Shown: one piece after another, positions 1 to 9,409 of the stretch | How positions within the stretch are numbered: the first letter of the stretch is position 1 | How the letters are laid out: every line of letters starts with the position of its first letter | Assembly: GCA_030682795.1 (NCBI GenBank) | Contig: JAUXNJ010000040.1 | Coordinates: forward strand, 178,272 to 242,271 | Direction of reading: 5' to 3' | Origin: Sphingobacteriaceae bacterium | Lineage (GTDB): Bacteria; Bacteroidota; Bacteroidia; UBA7662 | DNA: 64,000 bases | Program-made: the position numbers and the translations under genes | The notes under the pieces: model-generated | What the model saw: the letters and a program-made list of their open reading frames with translations, nothing else | Database searches by the model: none | Told to the model about the DNA's origin: nothing

Positions 1-1
1 T

Positions 2-2197
2 GATGGCAATAGGGCCAATGATACTGCCCAAGTAATTGCGAATAATTACCTTACTACCATTGCTCAAGTGCCTTTTTATGAAGATTACAACAGTGGAAGT
101 TTGCCTATGAGCGCTTGTGTTGCACAGGGAGTGACTTCTAAAGTGGAAGTATTAGGCACAGTGGGCGCTAATAATTTAGCTATTAACGGCAGCCACAGTT
201 TGGTGATGAGTGGATCAGCAGCAGGTGCTGGCTGGTTAACGGCTACGGCGACTAACTGGACTACGGTGAATCCTGGCTTTAATTCGAGCTTGACGTATTA
301 TGTAGATGCTTCAACGCTTTCACGTTTAGCTGTGAGCTTTAAATTGCGCCAGCTCTTCAGAGGTACTGCCTTGAGTGCTGGATTTCAGTTGTTGGTAAAT
401 GACCAGGCTGTGGCACCTATTGGATTTACATCCCCAGTTTTGAGAGCTGCTAATGCCGCCGCCAGCAACGATACCCTCAACTTGCGCTACGATTTAGATG
501 CTTTTGTAGGCGATACTGTGAAAATTACACTTTTTTCTAGTGTGCGCTACGATTACACCGGCACCCCCATTCATGGCAACATTATCGATGAATTGAACAT
601 TTTCCAACCTACAGAGGTGGCTTTTGATTCGGTGACGGTAATCGGAAATACTTGTACGGCGGGCCCCAAGCCAGTAGCTGCTTTCATGCGCTCTGCCTCG
701 CCAATAACCAGTGCAAGCCTCAAATATGGCTTTAATGCAGGGACCACCCAAACGGCAACCATGACTTTTAATGCTACCAATAATAGCTGGAATGCCACTT
801 TGCCGGCAGCAGCGGCTGGTGACAGCGTGACCTATTGGATAGAGGCCACCAATGCTACTGGTGTAAGTGTTTCAAGTCTCAGTCGATTTAAAGAAGTGTT
901 TCTTGCTTTTTCTTTAGGTAACGACACCACCATCCTCCCTGGAAGTAGTCTGACCTTATTTGCAAATGTTGGATCGGGTACTGCACCCGATAGCTTGTTC
1001 GGTGGCGTAGCCAATAATGGTTCTGGAGCAGTTATGTTTGAAGTGATGGCGAATAAAAATGTGCTTATTGATGCCATGGACTTTTACTTTTCAGGCACCA
1101 GTACTATCTCTATTTATGTGAAAACAGGCACTTTTGTAGGTTCAGAATCCAATGCTGCTGCTTGGACCTTATTAAATACCATCTCTGTGACGGGTGCAGG
1201 AACTACTATTCCAGTGCGGGCTAATTTACCTGTCCCCATTAATGTGCCAGCTAACCAAATGACTGGTATTTATATCTTCGGTTCTGGAGTTCGTTACATT
1301 GGTACATCGGCGCTACCAGCAACCGTTGGCCAGATTTGGCAAACCAATGGTACGCTCACTTTATACGGTGGTATTGGTGGTGGCACCCTGTTTTCGGGTG
1401 GTGCTAATTCGGGGCGCACATTCGCTGGACATTTATACTATTTGGGAGCCGATAGTTTGGCCTGGACCGATGGCGCCAATTTCCTCGGGAATGTCGATAC
1501 TTTACTAGTTACACCAACAACAACCACTACCTATTATTGTACCCGTTTTGCTAATGGTTGTTCGTTCACCGATACCATTACCGTATTTGTAAATCCTTTG
1601 GTTACAGATGATATTGGCATTAGCGCTATCCTTTCACCAGTTTGTATCCCAAGTCTTGGTACACCCGTAACAGTTAAGGCCGTTATTCAAAACTTTGGCC
1701 AAACTCCTGTGACTGGTTTTGATGTGGCTTTCAGTGTGAATGGAGTTGAGCTAAACGCGAATGCCATCTCAAGAACGGTACTACCGGGTGATACCATTCA
1801 CCATACCTTTTCGCAAAGCTGGACTCCTGCTGCTGGTCCACAGCCTTCGCTCTGTATTTACACCAAAGGCCTCAGTACCGATATCAATTCTTCGAATGAT
1901 ACCAGTTGTATGTTGGTGCCTACCTGTTTGAGCATAGAAAACCTCAGTACGCTCTTAAGCAAGGTTTACCCCAATCCTGCCAACGATGAAGTGTACTTTG
2001 AGCTGCAAAGCCCTGCCGACAACAACACCCGCCTGGTGCTGCTCGATCCTGTGGGCAAAGTGGTGCAGCGCATCAAGCTCGATGCCGATCAAAAGTTGGT
2101 ACGCATAGCCCTCAACAGCTTGGCTCCGGGCATGTACAGCTACCGTCTAGAGCGCCAATCGGAAGTAGGCCATGGCAAGCTGATGATTGTGAAGTAG
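2..2197 (+). CDS. T9SS-secreted multidomain protein, 5' end outside the window
   Basis: The reading frame is open to the first base, so the gene starts upstream; the GTG at 68 is internal. What is visible is the C-terminal 731 residues of a secreted protein. It opens in the tail of a CARDB-like repeat (the GNRANDT stretch), which recurs near bases 1600-1920 (SSNDTSC). Between lie lectin-like and Ig/PKD-like segments; a T-rich tract near base 1515 precedes a C-containing Ig-like strand. The last ~80 residues begin VYPNPAND and end with a basic KLMIVK tail, the pattern of a T9SS type A sorting domain. Such domains direct export across the outer membrane and are then cleaved. Adhesin or matrix protein is an inference. 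The sorting domain is much more GC-rich than the region before it. Confidence 0.85.
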   Translation, partial: DGNRANDTAQVIANNYLTTIAQVPFYEDYNSGSLPMSACVAQGVTSKVEVLGTVGANNLAINGSHSLVMSGSAAGAGWLTATATNWTTVNPGFNSSLTYYVDASTLSRLAVSFKLRQLFRGTALSAGFQLLVNDQAVAPIGFTSPVLRAANAAASNDTLNLRYDLDAFVGDTVKITLFSSVRYDYTGTPIHGNIIDELNIFQPTEVAFDSVTVIGNTCTAGPKPVAAFMRSASPITSASLKYGFNAGTTQTATMTFNATNNSWNATLPAAAAGDSVTYWIEATNATGVSVSSLSRFKEVFLAFSLGNDTTILPGSSLTLFANVGSGTAPDSLFGGVANNGSGAVMFEVMANKNVLIDAMDFYFSGTSTISIYVKTGTFVGSESNAAAWTLLNTISVTGAGTTIPVRANLPVPINVPANQMTGIYIFGSGVRYIGTSALPATVGQIWQTNGTLTLYGGIGGGTLFSGGANSGRTFAGHLYYLGADSLAWTDGANFLGNVDTLLVTPTTTTTYYCTRFANGCSFTDTITVFVNPLVTDDIGISAILSPVCIPSLGTPVTVKAVIQNFGQTPVTGFDVAFSVNGVELNANAISRTVLPGDTIHHTFSQSWTPAAGPQPSLCIYTKGLSTDINSSNDTSCMLVPTCLSIENLSTLLSKVYPNPANDEVYFELQSPADNNTRLVLLDPVGKVVQRIKLDADQKLVRIALNSLAPGMYSYRLERQSEVGHGKLMIVK

Positions 2198-2220
2198 GTA
2201 GCTTTTCATTACGTTTTTGA

Positions 2221-2252
2221 AAGGGTCGGCCAGGTGGTCGGCCCTTTTTTTG
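2221..2252 (+). terminator. Rho-independent terminator after the T9SS protein
   Basis: A 10-bp stem (2222-2231 with 2236-2245, two G-U pairs) with a 4-base loop is followed by seven T. It lies 24 bases after the stop codon. The rest of the gap to 2503 is AT-rich and shows no other gene or clear element. Confidence 0.85.
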
Positions 2253-2502
2253 CATTTTTTTAATTTAGCAAAAGAGTAAAGGGCCTTAGTAGTTGTCAAA
2301 GTCACCAAAAGTGGGGTTGACCAAGAAGTTGTTCATCTAAGGTAGCATGGTGGTAGTTGCTACGTTTTTAAGTCTTGCTTATTTGTTGATGTTGTAAGAA
2401 GTACTTAACTTGTAATTTCATTTTGCTGAAAAGGTGATTTTTAAACTTCTGTTTCATGACAAGAAGTCACCAATTGTAGGTAGGTGCATATATCCAAAGA
2501 CC

Positions 2503-3186
2503 ATGAAAAGTAGAGGCATACAATTTTTATTGCTAGTTGTTATCAGTCTTATTGTGGCTTGTTCTGGTCTTGAACCCGCCGAATACGAAACCATTGACCA
2601 GAAATTATTCGTAAAAGAATTTGGCAGTGGCGTTCCTATTGAAAATGCAACCATCACCCTGTATCAAAACAGGACTACCAAATACGACGGTTATCCCGAT
2701 GGAAAACTAGTAAGCTTTGCCTCTCATCGTACCGATTCTACGGGTTTGGTTCATTTGCAGGGACGAATGCAAAAGATTTCGCTTATGGCTGTGAATGTGC
2801 CCACGCCTAAGCGATATTTTGATGTGGTGGTGTTTGGAGAGGGTTGGGGTCGTACCGATCATAACGCAGTAGCCACTTTGTCAGACGCCTTCATCGCCAA
2901 TCCAGTTTTCGAATTATACCCCCATGCTTGGCTAAAGCTGTATTTTGGGCAATTCGAAGGAGTGTACGATGAGGTGCGCTTTGCTTCCAATCAAAGATTG
3001 AATGGTAAAATCCTAAAGTCTGGCACCACTGGGGCTTGGTTAACCAAAGGCAATACCTGGCATGTACTTAGCTTTGATGGCTTTAAAGGAGGCCGGAGGA
3101 TCAAGTCTTGGGAGCAAGAGGTCTACATTCCCGGCCACGATACAACTACCCACCAAGTGGATGCTTACTTGATTCCAAATAGATGA
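2503..3186 (+). CDS. Lipoprotein of unknown function
   Basis: A 227-residue protein. I start it at the ATG at 2503 rather than at an upstream in-frame GTG (2434), because that ATG gives a clean lipoprotein signal: MKSRG, a hydrophobic core and the lipobox IVAC, with Cys about residue 21. The next region (residues ~35-85) reads like a carboxypeptidase-regulatory or transthyretin-like beta fold (V..G..I.NATITLYQ, then DSTGLVHLQG). The remainder has no motif I recognise. It is likely anchored at the inner or outer membrane. It stands alone between a terminator and a YdeI-type gene, so context gives no hint of function. Confidence 0.75.
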   Translation: MKSRGIQFLLLVVISLIVACSGLEPAEYETIDQKLFVKEFGSGVPIENATITLYQNRTTKYDGYPDGKLVSFASHRTDSTGLVHLQGRMQKISLMAVNVPTPKRYFDVVVFGEGWGRTDHNAVATLSDAFIANPVFELYPHAWLKLYFGQFEGVYDEVRFASNQRLNGKILKSGTTGAWLTKGNTWHVLSFDGFKGGRRIKSWEQEVYIPGHDTTTHQVDAYLIPNR

Positions 3187-3298
3187 TACTAAAGTGCTTG
3201 GCCTTTTTTAAGCGTCGAGAAGTAGTTTGACTGCTTGGGCCCTTTTTCCTAAAACTTCTGTGAATTTTGCTGGTTAATAAAATGCAGCATTATTTTTC

Positions 3299-3877
3299 AT
3301 GATACAAACCGAACATTTCGAGCAAGTTGAAGTCGCCTCTTCTGAGGAGTTACGCGCCTGGTTAGCAGCAAACCACCAGCAGCAAGCCAGTGTGTGGCTG
3401 GTGACTTACAAAAAAGCAGTCCTTGCCAAATACGTTTCCACAGGGGAGGTGCTCGACGAGCTGCTTTGTTTTGGCTGGATAGATGGCATCCGACGGAAGT
3501 TAGACGAAGAACGCACCATGCAACTCATTGCCCCGCGCCGGGTGGAGCATTGGGCCAAAAGCTACAAAGAGCGTGCGGCCAAGCTCATCGAACAAGGAAA
3601 AATGGAGGCGGCAGGCTATCAGTCTATTGAAGCCGCCAAAGCCAGCGGTCTGTGGGATTTTATGGACGATGTTGACCAGCTGTTGGTGCCCGCCGACCTC
3701 CAAGCCGAATTGCAGAAGTACCCAGGGGCTGCCGACTTCTTTTACGCCATCAACGATTCGAGCAAGCGATTTGTATTGCGTTGGTTGAAGCTCGCCAAGA
3801 CCGACAAAACCAGACAAGCGCGCCTCCAAGAGCTGGCGCAGCTATCGGCACGTGGCGAAAAATTAAAGGGAAGCTGA
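3299..3877 (+). CDS. YdeI/OmpD-associated family protein
   Basis: A 192-residue cytoplasmic protein. The N-terminal part (VASSEELRAWLAAN, then SVWLVTYKK and ELLCFGWIDGIRRKLD) and the C-terminal helical part (the YAINDSSKRFVLRWL region) match the family known as YdeI/OmpD-associated, sometimes labelled bacteriocin-protection. Biochemical function is not established for the family. The length is normal. It starts at an ATG directly after an AT-rich leader and appears to be transcribed on its own. Confidence 0.8.
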   Translation: MIQTEHFEQVEVASSEELRAWLAANHQQQASVWLVTYKKAVLAKYVSTGEVLDELLCFGWIDGIRRKLDEERTMQLIAPRRVEHWAKSYKERAAKLIEQGKMEAAGYQSIEAAKASGLWDFMDDVDQLLVPADLQAELQKYPGAADFFYAINDSSKRFVLRWLKLAKTDKTRQARLQELAQLSARGEKLKGS

Positions 3878-4043
3878 GCATTGAGCTTTCATGCGTATTT
3901 TGATGTGGCGAATAGGCAAGCGAATTATATTTTACAGGTCAAAACCTGCTACCGCTTATCCCAAGTACCCATTGTAAGGCTGTCCGCAACCAATCCTCCA
4001 ATGTAGTTGCAAGGTTCGCTGCTATGGTTTAGATTTGAACCCA

Positions 4044-5438
4044 ATGTCTGAACTCAACAACCCCAAAACCATCAAAGCGTGGTGCATGTACGATTGGGCC
4101 AATTCGGCTTACAATTTGTGCATTACGTCGGCCATCTTTCCCATTTATTACAATGCGGTAAGTAAAAGTGCAGCATTGGCCAGAGGCGCAGACCCTGCGG
4201 GTGAAAATTTCCGGATTTCACTCTTTGGCTGGGAGGTGTCGAGCAGTGCCGCCTATTCTTACTCTTTATCGCTGGCCTATTTGCTGGTGGCCTTCAGCTC
4301 GCCTATTTTAAGCGGTATGGCCGATTTTGGAGGTTTGAAAAAGCGCATGCTGGCCTTTTTTGCCATTCTGGGATCGATGAGTTGCGCCATGCTTTTTTTC
4401 TTTACTTCTGCCAACATTGTTTACGGACTTGCTTTTTTCATGCTTGCTGCCATTGGTTGGGCCGGCAGTGTGATATTTTACAATTCGTTTTTGCCCGAAA
4501 TTGCGTCTGAAGACCGCTTCGATGAGATCAGTGCCCGTGGCTTTTCGTATGGCTATGCAGGAAGTGTGTCCCTTTTGGTGATTAACCTCATCATCATCAT
4601 GTTTCCCGGCTTGTTGTGGGATGTTCAGGGGATGTCGCAAGGGTTAATAGCGGCAGGTACGGAGGCAACAGCGGCCATGGAGCAGGCTACTGCTCATTAC
4701 AAGGGTTTAAGTACACGCTTGTCGTTCATAACAGTTGGACTTTGGTGGTTCGGGTTTTCGCAGCTTACCCTCCGACGCTTGCCCAAAGAAAAGCCCATGG
4801 GTAAAATCAATGGCGATTTATTCAAAAAGGGCTACCGCGAGTTAACCAAGGTTTACCACGAAATTAAACTGTTGGCAGGCATACGGCGCTACCTCATTGC
4901 CTTTTTCTTCATCAGTGCGGGACTGCAAACCACCATGTACTTGGCCACCATTTTCGGGGCCGATGAACTGCAATTAAGCACCGACAAACTCATCATCACC
5001 ATCCTCCTCATCCAGCTCATTGCCATCGCGGGGGCCTACACTTTTTCGAAACTCTCGGCCCGATATGGCAATATTTATACCTTGATGGGGGGTACGGTGA
5101 TTTGGATAGGCATTTGTGTAGCGGCCTATACGGTAACCACCGAAAATCAATTTTTTGTGCTTGCGGGCGTCGTAGGTACGGTGATGGGCGGCATGCAGGC
5201 CCTCATGCGCAGCACCTATGCCAAATTAATTCCCGACGCCACCCTCAACCACGCTTCTTACTTCTCCTTTTACGACGTAACTGAAAAACTTGCCATCGTA
5301 TTTGGTACTTTTGCATTCGGATACATCATCGTACTCACTGGCAGCATGCGCAACTCGGCTTTGGCCTTGGGCGTGTTTTTTATCGTGGGTTTACTGGTGC
5401 TGAGAGGAATCCGGAACTTTAAAATACACGTGGGGTAA
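4044..5438 (+). CDS. MFS transporter, UMF1/Atg22-like family
   Basis: About 464 residues with roughly 12 hydrophobic segments, an inner-membrane major facilitator. The start WCMYDWANSAYNLCI is the hallmark of the UMF1/Atg22-like branch, as is SGMADFGGLKKRML after the second helix. The ATG at 4044 is preferred; a TTG at 4035 would add three residues. The substrate is unknown; yeast Atg22 exports amino acids from the vacuole, but bacterial members are uncharacterised. The next gene starts 6 bases after the stop, and the dehydrogenase after it is also close, suggesting one operon and an organic acid or amino acid substrate (inference). Confidence 0.85.
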   Translation: MSELNNPKTIKAWCMYDWANSAYNLCITSAIFPIYYNAVSKSAALARGADPAGENFRISLFGWEVSSSAAYSYSLSLAYLLVAFSSPILSGMADFGGLKKRMLAFFAILGSMSCAMLFFFTSANIVYGLAFFMLAAIGWAGSVIFYNSFLPEIASEDRFDEISARGFSYGYAGSVSLLVINLIIIMFPGLLWDVQGMSQGLIAAGTEATAAMEQATAHYKGLSTRLSFITVGLWWFGFSQLTLRRLPKEKPMGKINGDLFKKGYRELTKVYHEIKLLAGIRRYLIAFFFISAGLQTTMYLATIFGADELQLSTDKLIITILLIQLIAIAGAYTFSKLSARYGNIYTLMGGTVIWIGICVAAYTVTTENQFFVLAGVVGTVMGGMQALMRSTYAKLIPDATLNHASYFSFYDVTEKLAIVFGTFAFGYIIVLTGSMRNSALALGVFFIVGLLVLRGIRNFKIHVG

Positions 5439-5444
5439 GCTCCA

Positions 5445-6164
5445 ATGCAGATAGATTTATTTGTGCCTTGTTTTGTGGATCAACTGTATCCCGAAACCGC
5501 CTTCAACGCCATCAAAGTGCTCGAGTTTTTGGGCTGCGAAGTGCATTACAATCCCGAACAAACTTGTTGTGGTCAACCGGCCTTCAACGCTGGTTATTGG
5601 GATGAAGCCAAGGAAGTGGGGGAGAAGTGCATCCGCGAACTCTCCAACAACCGGCCCGTGGTGGTGCTGTCGAGCTCCTGCACCGGCATGATGCGCAATT
5701 ATTACGGCAAACTCTTCCACAATACCGCCTTGCACAATCAGTACAAGAGCTTGCAGAAGAACACCTTCGAATTTGCCGAATTTGTTTTCAAACATTTGCC
5801 CTACAGCAAGCTGCAAGCGCATTTTGAGCACAGCATTACCTACCACGATGCCTGCAGCGCCTTGCGTGAATGTGGCATTCGCGAAGAGCCACGGGCTTTG
5901 CTGCGGCAGGTGCAAGGCATCACCTTTATGCCGTTGCCCGAAAATGAAACTTGCTGCGGCTTTGGGGGCACCTTTGCGGCGAAATACGAAGGCATTAGCA
6001 CCGGCATGGCCGATCAAAAGCTGCAAAATGCCTTAAAAACGGGGGCGGAGTACGTGGTATCTTCCGATTTGAGCTGCTTGATGCATTTGCAGACCTATGC
6101 TGACAAACAAAAAATGGACATCAAAACCATCCACCTGGCCGATTTATTGGCTGCGGGTTGGTAA
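5445..6164 (+). CDS. CCG-domain (Fe-S)-binding protein, LutA/YkgE-like
   Basis: A 239-residue protein with two cysteine-rich CCG domains: the first ends in QTCCGQPAFNAGYW with a later SSSCTGMMRNYY, the second has YHDACSALRECGIREEPRAL and ENETCCGFGGTFAAKY. This is the architecture of LutA/YkgE and heterodisulfide-reductase-like subunits, which bind an Fe-S cluster and pass electrons during oxidation of lactate or related acids. LutB and LutC partners are absent here; instead an Ldh-family dehydrogenase follows 14 bases after the stop. It may cooperate with that enzyme or with LutB/LutC encoded elsewhere. Confidence 0.85.
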   Translation: MQIDLFVPCFVDQLYPETAFNAIKVLEFLGCEVHYNPEQTCCGQPAFNAGYWDEAKEVGEKCIRELSNNRPVVVLSSSCTGMMRNYYGKLFHNTALHNQYKSLQKNTFEFAEFVFKHLPYSKLQAHFEHSITYHDACSALRECGIREEPRALLRQVQGITFMPLPENETCCGFGGTFAAKYEGISTGMADQKLQNALKTGAEYVVSSDLSCLMHLQTYADKQKMDIKTIHLADLLAAGW

Positions 6165-6178
6165 GAAGCAATAAGCAC

Positions 6179-7267
6179 ATGGACAAAGCAACTAGCCGCA
6201 TTTTTACCGAAAACCAACTTTGGAGCTTCATGAGCGAGGTATTCATCCGCATGGGTGCCAGTCAGGAAGACGCCTACCTCGCCACCGATGTGCTTTTGGA
6301 AGCCGATTTGCGGGGCATCGACTCCCACGGCATCGCCCGGTTGTCGGGTTACGTGCGTTTGTGGGAGGCGGGTCGCATCAATATGAAGCCGCAAATCAAA
6401 ATCGTGCGCGAAACCGCTGCCGCGGCTACGGTAGATGGGGATGGGGGCCTCGGCCTGGTAGTGGCCGCCCACGCCATGAACATCGCCATCAAAAAAGCCT
6501 CGGCTACCGGCGTGGGCATGGTGAGCGTTTGCAATTCAAACCACTTTGGGGTGGCCTCGTACCACGCCATGAAAGCCATTCCCCACCACATGATTGGCAT
6601 GAGCATGACCAATGCGAGTCCTTTGGTAACCCCCACCCTCGGCAAAGAGCGCATGTTGGGTACCAATCCGCATTGCTGGGTGTTCCCTGCCCGGGAATAC
6701 GATCCGGTGGTGATCGACATGGCCTCGGCCGCAGCTGCCAATGGCAAACTCGAAATCGCCGAACGCAAAGGCACCGAGCTACCCAACGGCTGGGCCCTCG
6801 ATGCCGACGGCGCGCCGAGCAACGACCCCAGCATCCTCAAAAAAGGCGGCAGTTTATTGCCCCTCGGCAGCACCTACGAAATGGGTTCGCACAAAGGCTA
6901 TGGCATGGCCGCGGTGGCCGACATCCTCTCGGGCGTGCTTTCGGGCGGGAACTTCGGTCCTTGGGTGCCGCCCTTCGTGGCCTTCCTCCAGCCACCTGCC
7001 GATCCGGTGGGCAAGGGCATCGGCCATTTCCTCACCGCCATGCGCATCGATGCGTTTCGCGACCTCGATGAGTACTACCAAGGCATCGATACCTGGATCC
7101 GGCGCTTCAAAGCAACCACGCCCATCGATCCCGCCGAACCGGTACTCATCCACGGCGAGCTGGAGCAGCGCGAATACCGCGTGCGCAAGAAAAATGGCAT
7201 TCCTATCAACGCTAAAGTAGTGGCCGATATGGAAGCCTTGGCAGAGAAGTTCAAAATCACCCTCTAA
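6179..7267 (+). CDS. Ldh family oxidoreductase (malate/L-lactate/sulfolactate dehydrogenase type)
   Basis: About 362 residues, normal for the NAD(P)-dependent MDH/LDH2 family, which is unrelated to classical lactate dehydrogenase. Visible signatures are the N-terminal DLRGIDSHGIARLSGYV, the catalytic-His motif SNHFGVASYHAM, LGTNPHCWVFPA and the glycine-rich KGYGMAAVADILSG. Members reduce or oxidise 2-hydroxy acids (malate, L-lactate, sulfolactate, ureidoglycolate); the exact substrate cannot be read here. The ATG at 6179 is chosen over a TTG at 6158 that would overlap the previous gene. Last gene of the MFS/CCG/Ldh run. Confidence 0.88.
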   Translation: MDKATSRIFTENQLWSFMSEVFIRMGASQEDAYLATDVLLEADLRGIDSHGIARLSGYVRLWEAGRINMKPQIKIVRETAAAATVDGDGGLGLVVAAHAMNIAIKKASATGVGMVSVCNSNHFGVASYHAMKAIPHHMIGMSMTNASPLVTPTLGKERMLGTNPHCWVFPAREYDPVVIDMASAAAANGKLEIAERKGTELPNGWALDADGAPSNDPSILKKGGSLLPLGSTYEMGSHKGYGMAAVADILSGVLSGGNFGPWVPPFVAFLQPPADPVGKGIGHFLTAMRIDAFRDLDEYYQGIDTWIRRFKATTPIDPAEPVLIHGELEQREYRVRKKNGIPINAKVVADMEALAEKFKITL

Positions 7268-7396
7268 CCATAAGGAGTTCGGTACAGCGGTAGCTGGGTT
7301 TTGTAGGAAGATGAAAGTCTTGCCAAAAAAAGCTAAACCGCACCAAAGCCAACAATATTTAGGTATTTTCGACCATTCATAAAGCAAAAGATAATT

Positions 7397-7732
7397 ATGT
7401 TCGACTTATTCGGAATGATGGACAAAATCGGCAAACTCAAGGATGCCGTGGAAGATGTAAAAAACAAAACCGATCGCATGACCGTGAGCGCTTCTGGTCA
7501 GGAAGACGGGGTGCAAGTGGTAACAAGCGTGAGTAAAAAGTTACAAAGCATCAGCATCAGCGAAGATTTATTGAAGCCCGAAAACAAGGCCCTGCTTGAA
7601 GAGGCCATCCTCAATACGGTGAATAATGCCCTGCGCGAAGCACACCGTACGTATAAAGAAGAATTCAAAAAAGGTACCGACGGCCTTATTCCCAACATTC
7701 CGGGCGTAGACCTGTCGAAATTCATGGGATAA
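7397..7732 (+). CDS. YbaB/EbfC family nucleoid-associated protein
   Basis: A 111-residue protein of the small DNA-binding YbaB/EbfC family, which form tweezer-like dimers on DNA. The core VSKKLQSISISEDLL, then LEEAILNTVNNALREAH, matches the family. The usual Met/Gln-rich N-terminal helix is represented by FGMMDKIGKLKDAVEDVKNK. It is often found with dnaX and recR; here it sits upstream of a DUF2231 gene whose ATG begins directly at the base after this stop. Confidence 0.88.
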   Translation: MFDLFGMMDKIGKLKDAVEDVKNKTDRMTVSASGQEDGVQVVTSVSKKLQSISISEDLLKPENKALLEEAILNTVNNALREAHRTYKEEFKKGTDGLIPNIPGVDLSKFMG

Positions 7733-8206
7733 ATGTTGCACACGCTTCATCCTGCGGTTGTTCATTTTCCAGTAGCCCTGCTGCTGTGCGCCCTGCTGGC
7801 CGAAACGGTTTGGCTGTGGCGCAAGGCGGAGTTTTGGCGCGACATGGCCTTTTGGTTGCTGCTAGGTGGCACCCTCGGGGCTTTTGTAGCGGCACTTACG
7901 GGTGGCTGGGCCGAAGATAGTCTTACGATGAGTGATACCCTTCACGAAGCAGTAGAACAACACGAAACCGTGGGCTACATCCTGGTTTGGCTTTATGCCT
8001 GCTTGCTGGTGTGGAAAATCCTCCGCCGCCAAGCCATGCAAACCGCCGAAAACCGCATGTTTTTAGGTGCCCTGCTGGTGGCCTCGGCCTTGCTGGTGTA
8101 CAGCGGTTGGCTAGGCGGCGAGCTGGTATACGAATATGGTGCTGGCGTGAAAGGCGTCACCATCGACCTCCCTTTAAATCAACCCAATGCGCCACTGGCG
8201 CCCTAA
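7733..8206 (+). CDS. DUF2231 family inner-membrane protein
   Basis: A 157-residue protein with four hydrophobic segments. The opening LHPAVVHFPVALLLCALLAE is the diagnostic DUF2231 start, with a conserved His before the first helix, and GGWLGGELVYEYGAGV-like residues end the last loop. Some relatives are fused to or neighbour c-type cytochromes, but no function is established. It abuts YbaB with no gap and lies 9 bases before lepB, so the three are probably co-transcribed. Confidence 0.85.
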   Translation: MLHTLHPAVVHFPVALLLCALLAETVWLWRKAEFWRDMAFWLLLGGTLGAFVAALTGGWAEDSLTMSDTLHEAVEQHETVGYILVWLYACLLVWKILRRQAMQTAENRMFLGALLVASALLVYSGWLGGELVYEYGAGVKGVTIDLPLNQPNAPLAP

Positions 8207-8215
8207 TTACCGATT

Positions 8216-9310
8216 ATGAACTGGAAATTTTGGCAAAAGAAAAAGGCTAGCAAAAAGCCGAAGTCGAAGACCCGCGAATGGACCGAAGCCATCGTTTTTG
8301 CGGTCATCGCAGCCACCCTCATCCGCACCTTCGCCATCGAAGCCTATACCATTCCTACTCCTTCGATGGAAAAAAGTCTCATGGTAGGCGACTTTTTGTT
8401 TGTGAGCAAGCTGAGCTACGGACCACGCCTGCCCATGACCCCCCTCAGCTTTCCCTTCGCCCACAACACCATGCCGGTGCTGGGCACCAAAAGCTACCTC
8501 GAATGGATTCAGTGGGGCTACAGCCGCCTGCCAGGCTTCGGTAAAATCAAAAACAACGATGTGGTGGTGTTTAACTACCCCATGGAAGATTACCGGCCGG
8601 TAGACAAGCAAGACAATTATATCAAACGTTGTGTGGGGATTGGCGGTGATACCCTGCAAATCATCGACCGCGTGGTGCACATCAATGGTAAAGCCATCGA
8701 GCAACCGCCACGGGCGCAGTACAAATACCACGTTAAAACCGACGGCTCGGGATTTAATCCCATGACGCTGCTCAAAATGGACATCACCGAAGGCGGTCCT
8801 ATTTCGGTAGAAGGCGATTTCCTCTACAACCTCACCGTGGAAAATGCCGACAAAATGAAGCAGTTCAGCAATGTGCGCGGCATTGAGCCTTACAACGCAC
8901 CTCCTGGTTATTACACCGAGGATGTATTTCCGTATACCGAAGCCTATCCTTGGAACCTCGACAACTATGGCCCCATCATCCTCCCCAAAAAGGGCATGGA
9001 AATGCCTTTGGATGCCAACAACATCAACATCTACCGCCGTGCCATCAACATCTACGAAGGCAATACGCTGGAAGAACGAGATGGCAAAATTTTCATCAAC
9101 GGCAATGAAGCCAGCAGCTATACCTTTAAGATGGATTATTACTGGATGATGGGCGACAACCGCCATAATTCATTGGATTCGCGCTACTGGGGCTTTGTGC
9201 CTGAGGATCACATTGTGGGCAAGGCCGTTTTTGTGTGGCTGAGCCTCGACTACAACGCCAACCTGCTCAACAAAATCCGCTGGAGTCGGGTGTTCCGCAG
9301 CATTAAATAG
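8216..9310 (+). CDS. lepB: Signal peptidase I
   Basis: A 364-residue S26 protease that cleaves Sec signal peptides at the periplasmic face of the inner membrane. A basic N-terminus precedes one membrane segment (residues ~24-42). The catalytic serine is Ser50 in PTPSMEKSLMVGD and the general-base lysine Lys137 in YIKRCVGIGGD; the C-terminal GDNRHNSLDSRYWGFVP is box E. The stretch of ~170 residues between the lysine box and box E is longer than in E. coli LepB; large insertions here are common in Bacteroidota. Last gene before a terminator. Confidence 0.93.
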   Translation: MNWKFWQKKKASKKPKSKTREWTEAIVFAVIAATLIRTFAIEAYTIPTPSMEKSLMVGDFLFVSKLSYGPRLPMTPLSFPFAHNTMPVLGTKSYLEWIQWGYSRLPGFGKIKNNDVVVFNYPMEDYRPVDKQDNYIKRCVGIGGDTLQIIDRVVHINGKAIEQPPRAQYKYHVKTDGSGFNPMTLLKMDITEGGPISVEGDFLYNLTVENADKMKQFSNVRGIEPYNAPPGYYTEDVFPYTEAYPWNLDNYGPIILPKKGMEMPLDANNINIYRRAINIYEGNTLEERDGKIFINGNEASSYTFKMDYYWMMGDNRHNSLDSRYWGFVPEDHIVGKAVFVWLSLDYNANLLNKIRWSRVFRSIK

Positions 9311-9324
9311 GTTGATTCAGACAA

Positions 9325-9359
9325 GAAAAAATCCCATCGCAATTGATGGGATTTTTTTT
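9325..9359 (+). terminator. Rho-independent terminator after lepB
   Basis: Perfect 8-bp stem 9331-9338 with 9345-9352 around a 6-base loop, with an A run before and eight T after. It can act in both directions but sits 15 bases after the lepB stop. Confidence 0.9.
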
Positions 9360-9409
9360 GGCCTCAAGCGCATGAATGCTTTATGAAGGCCTTCTATCAC
9401 AAAGGTCGC

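Noticed and set aside
8207..9166. Long antisense reading frame (319 codons) opposite lepB
   Set aside because: It mirrors a highly conserved signal peptidase; the His/Val-rich translation is typical of a codon-bias shadow.
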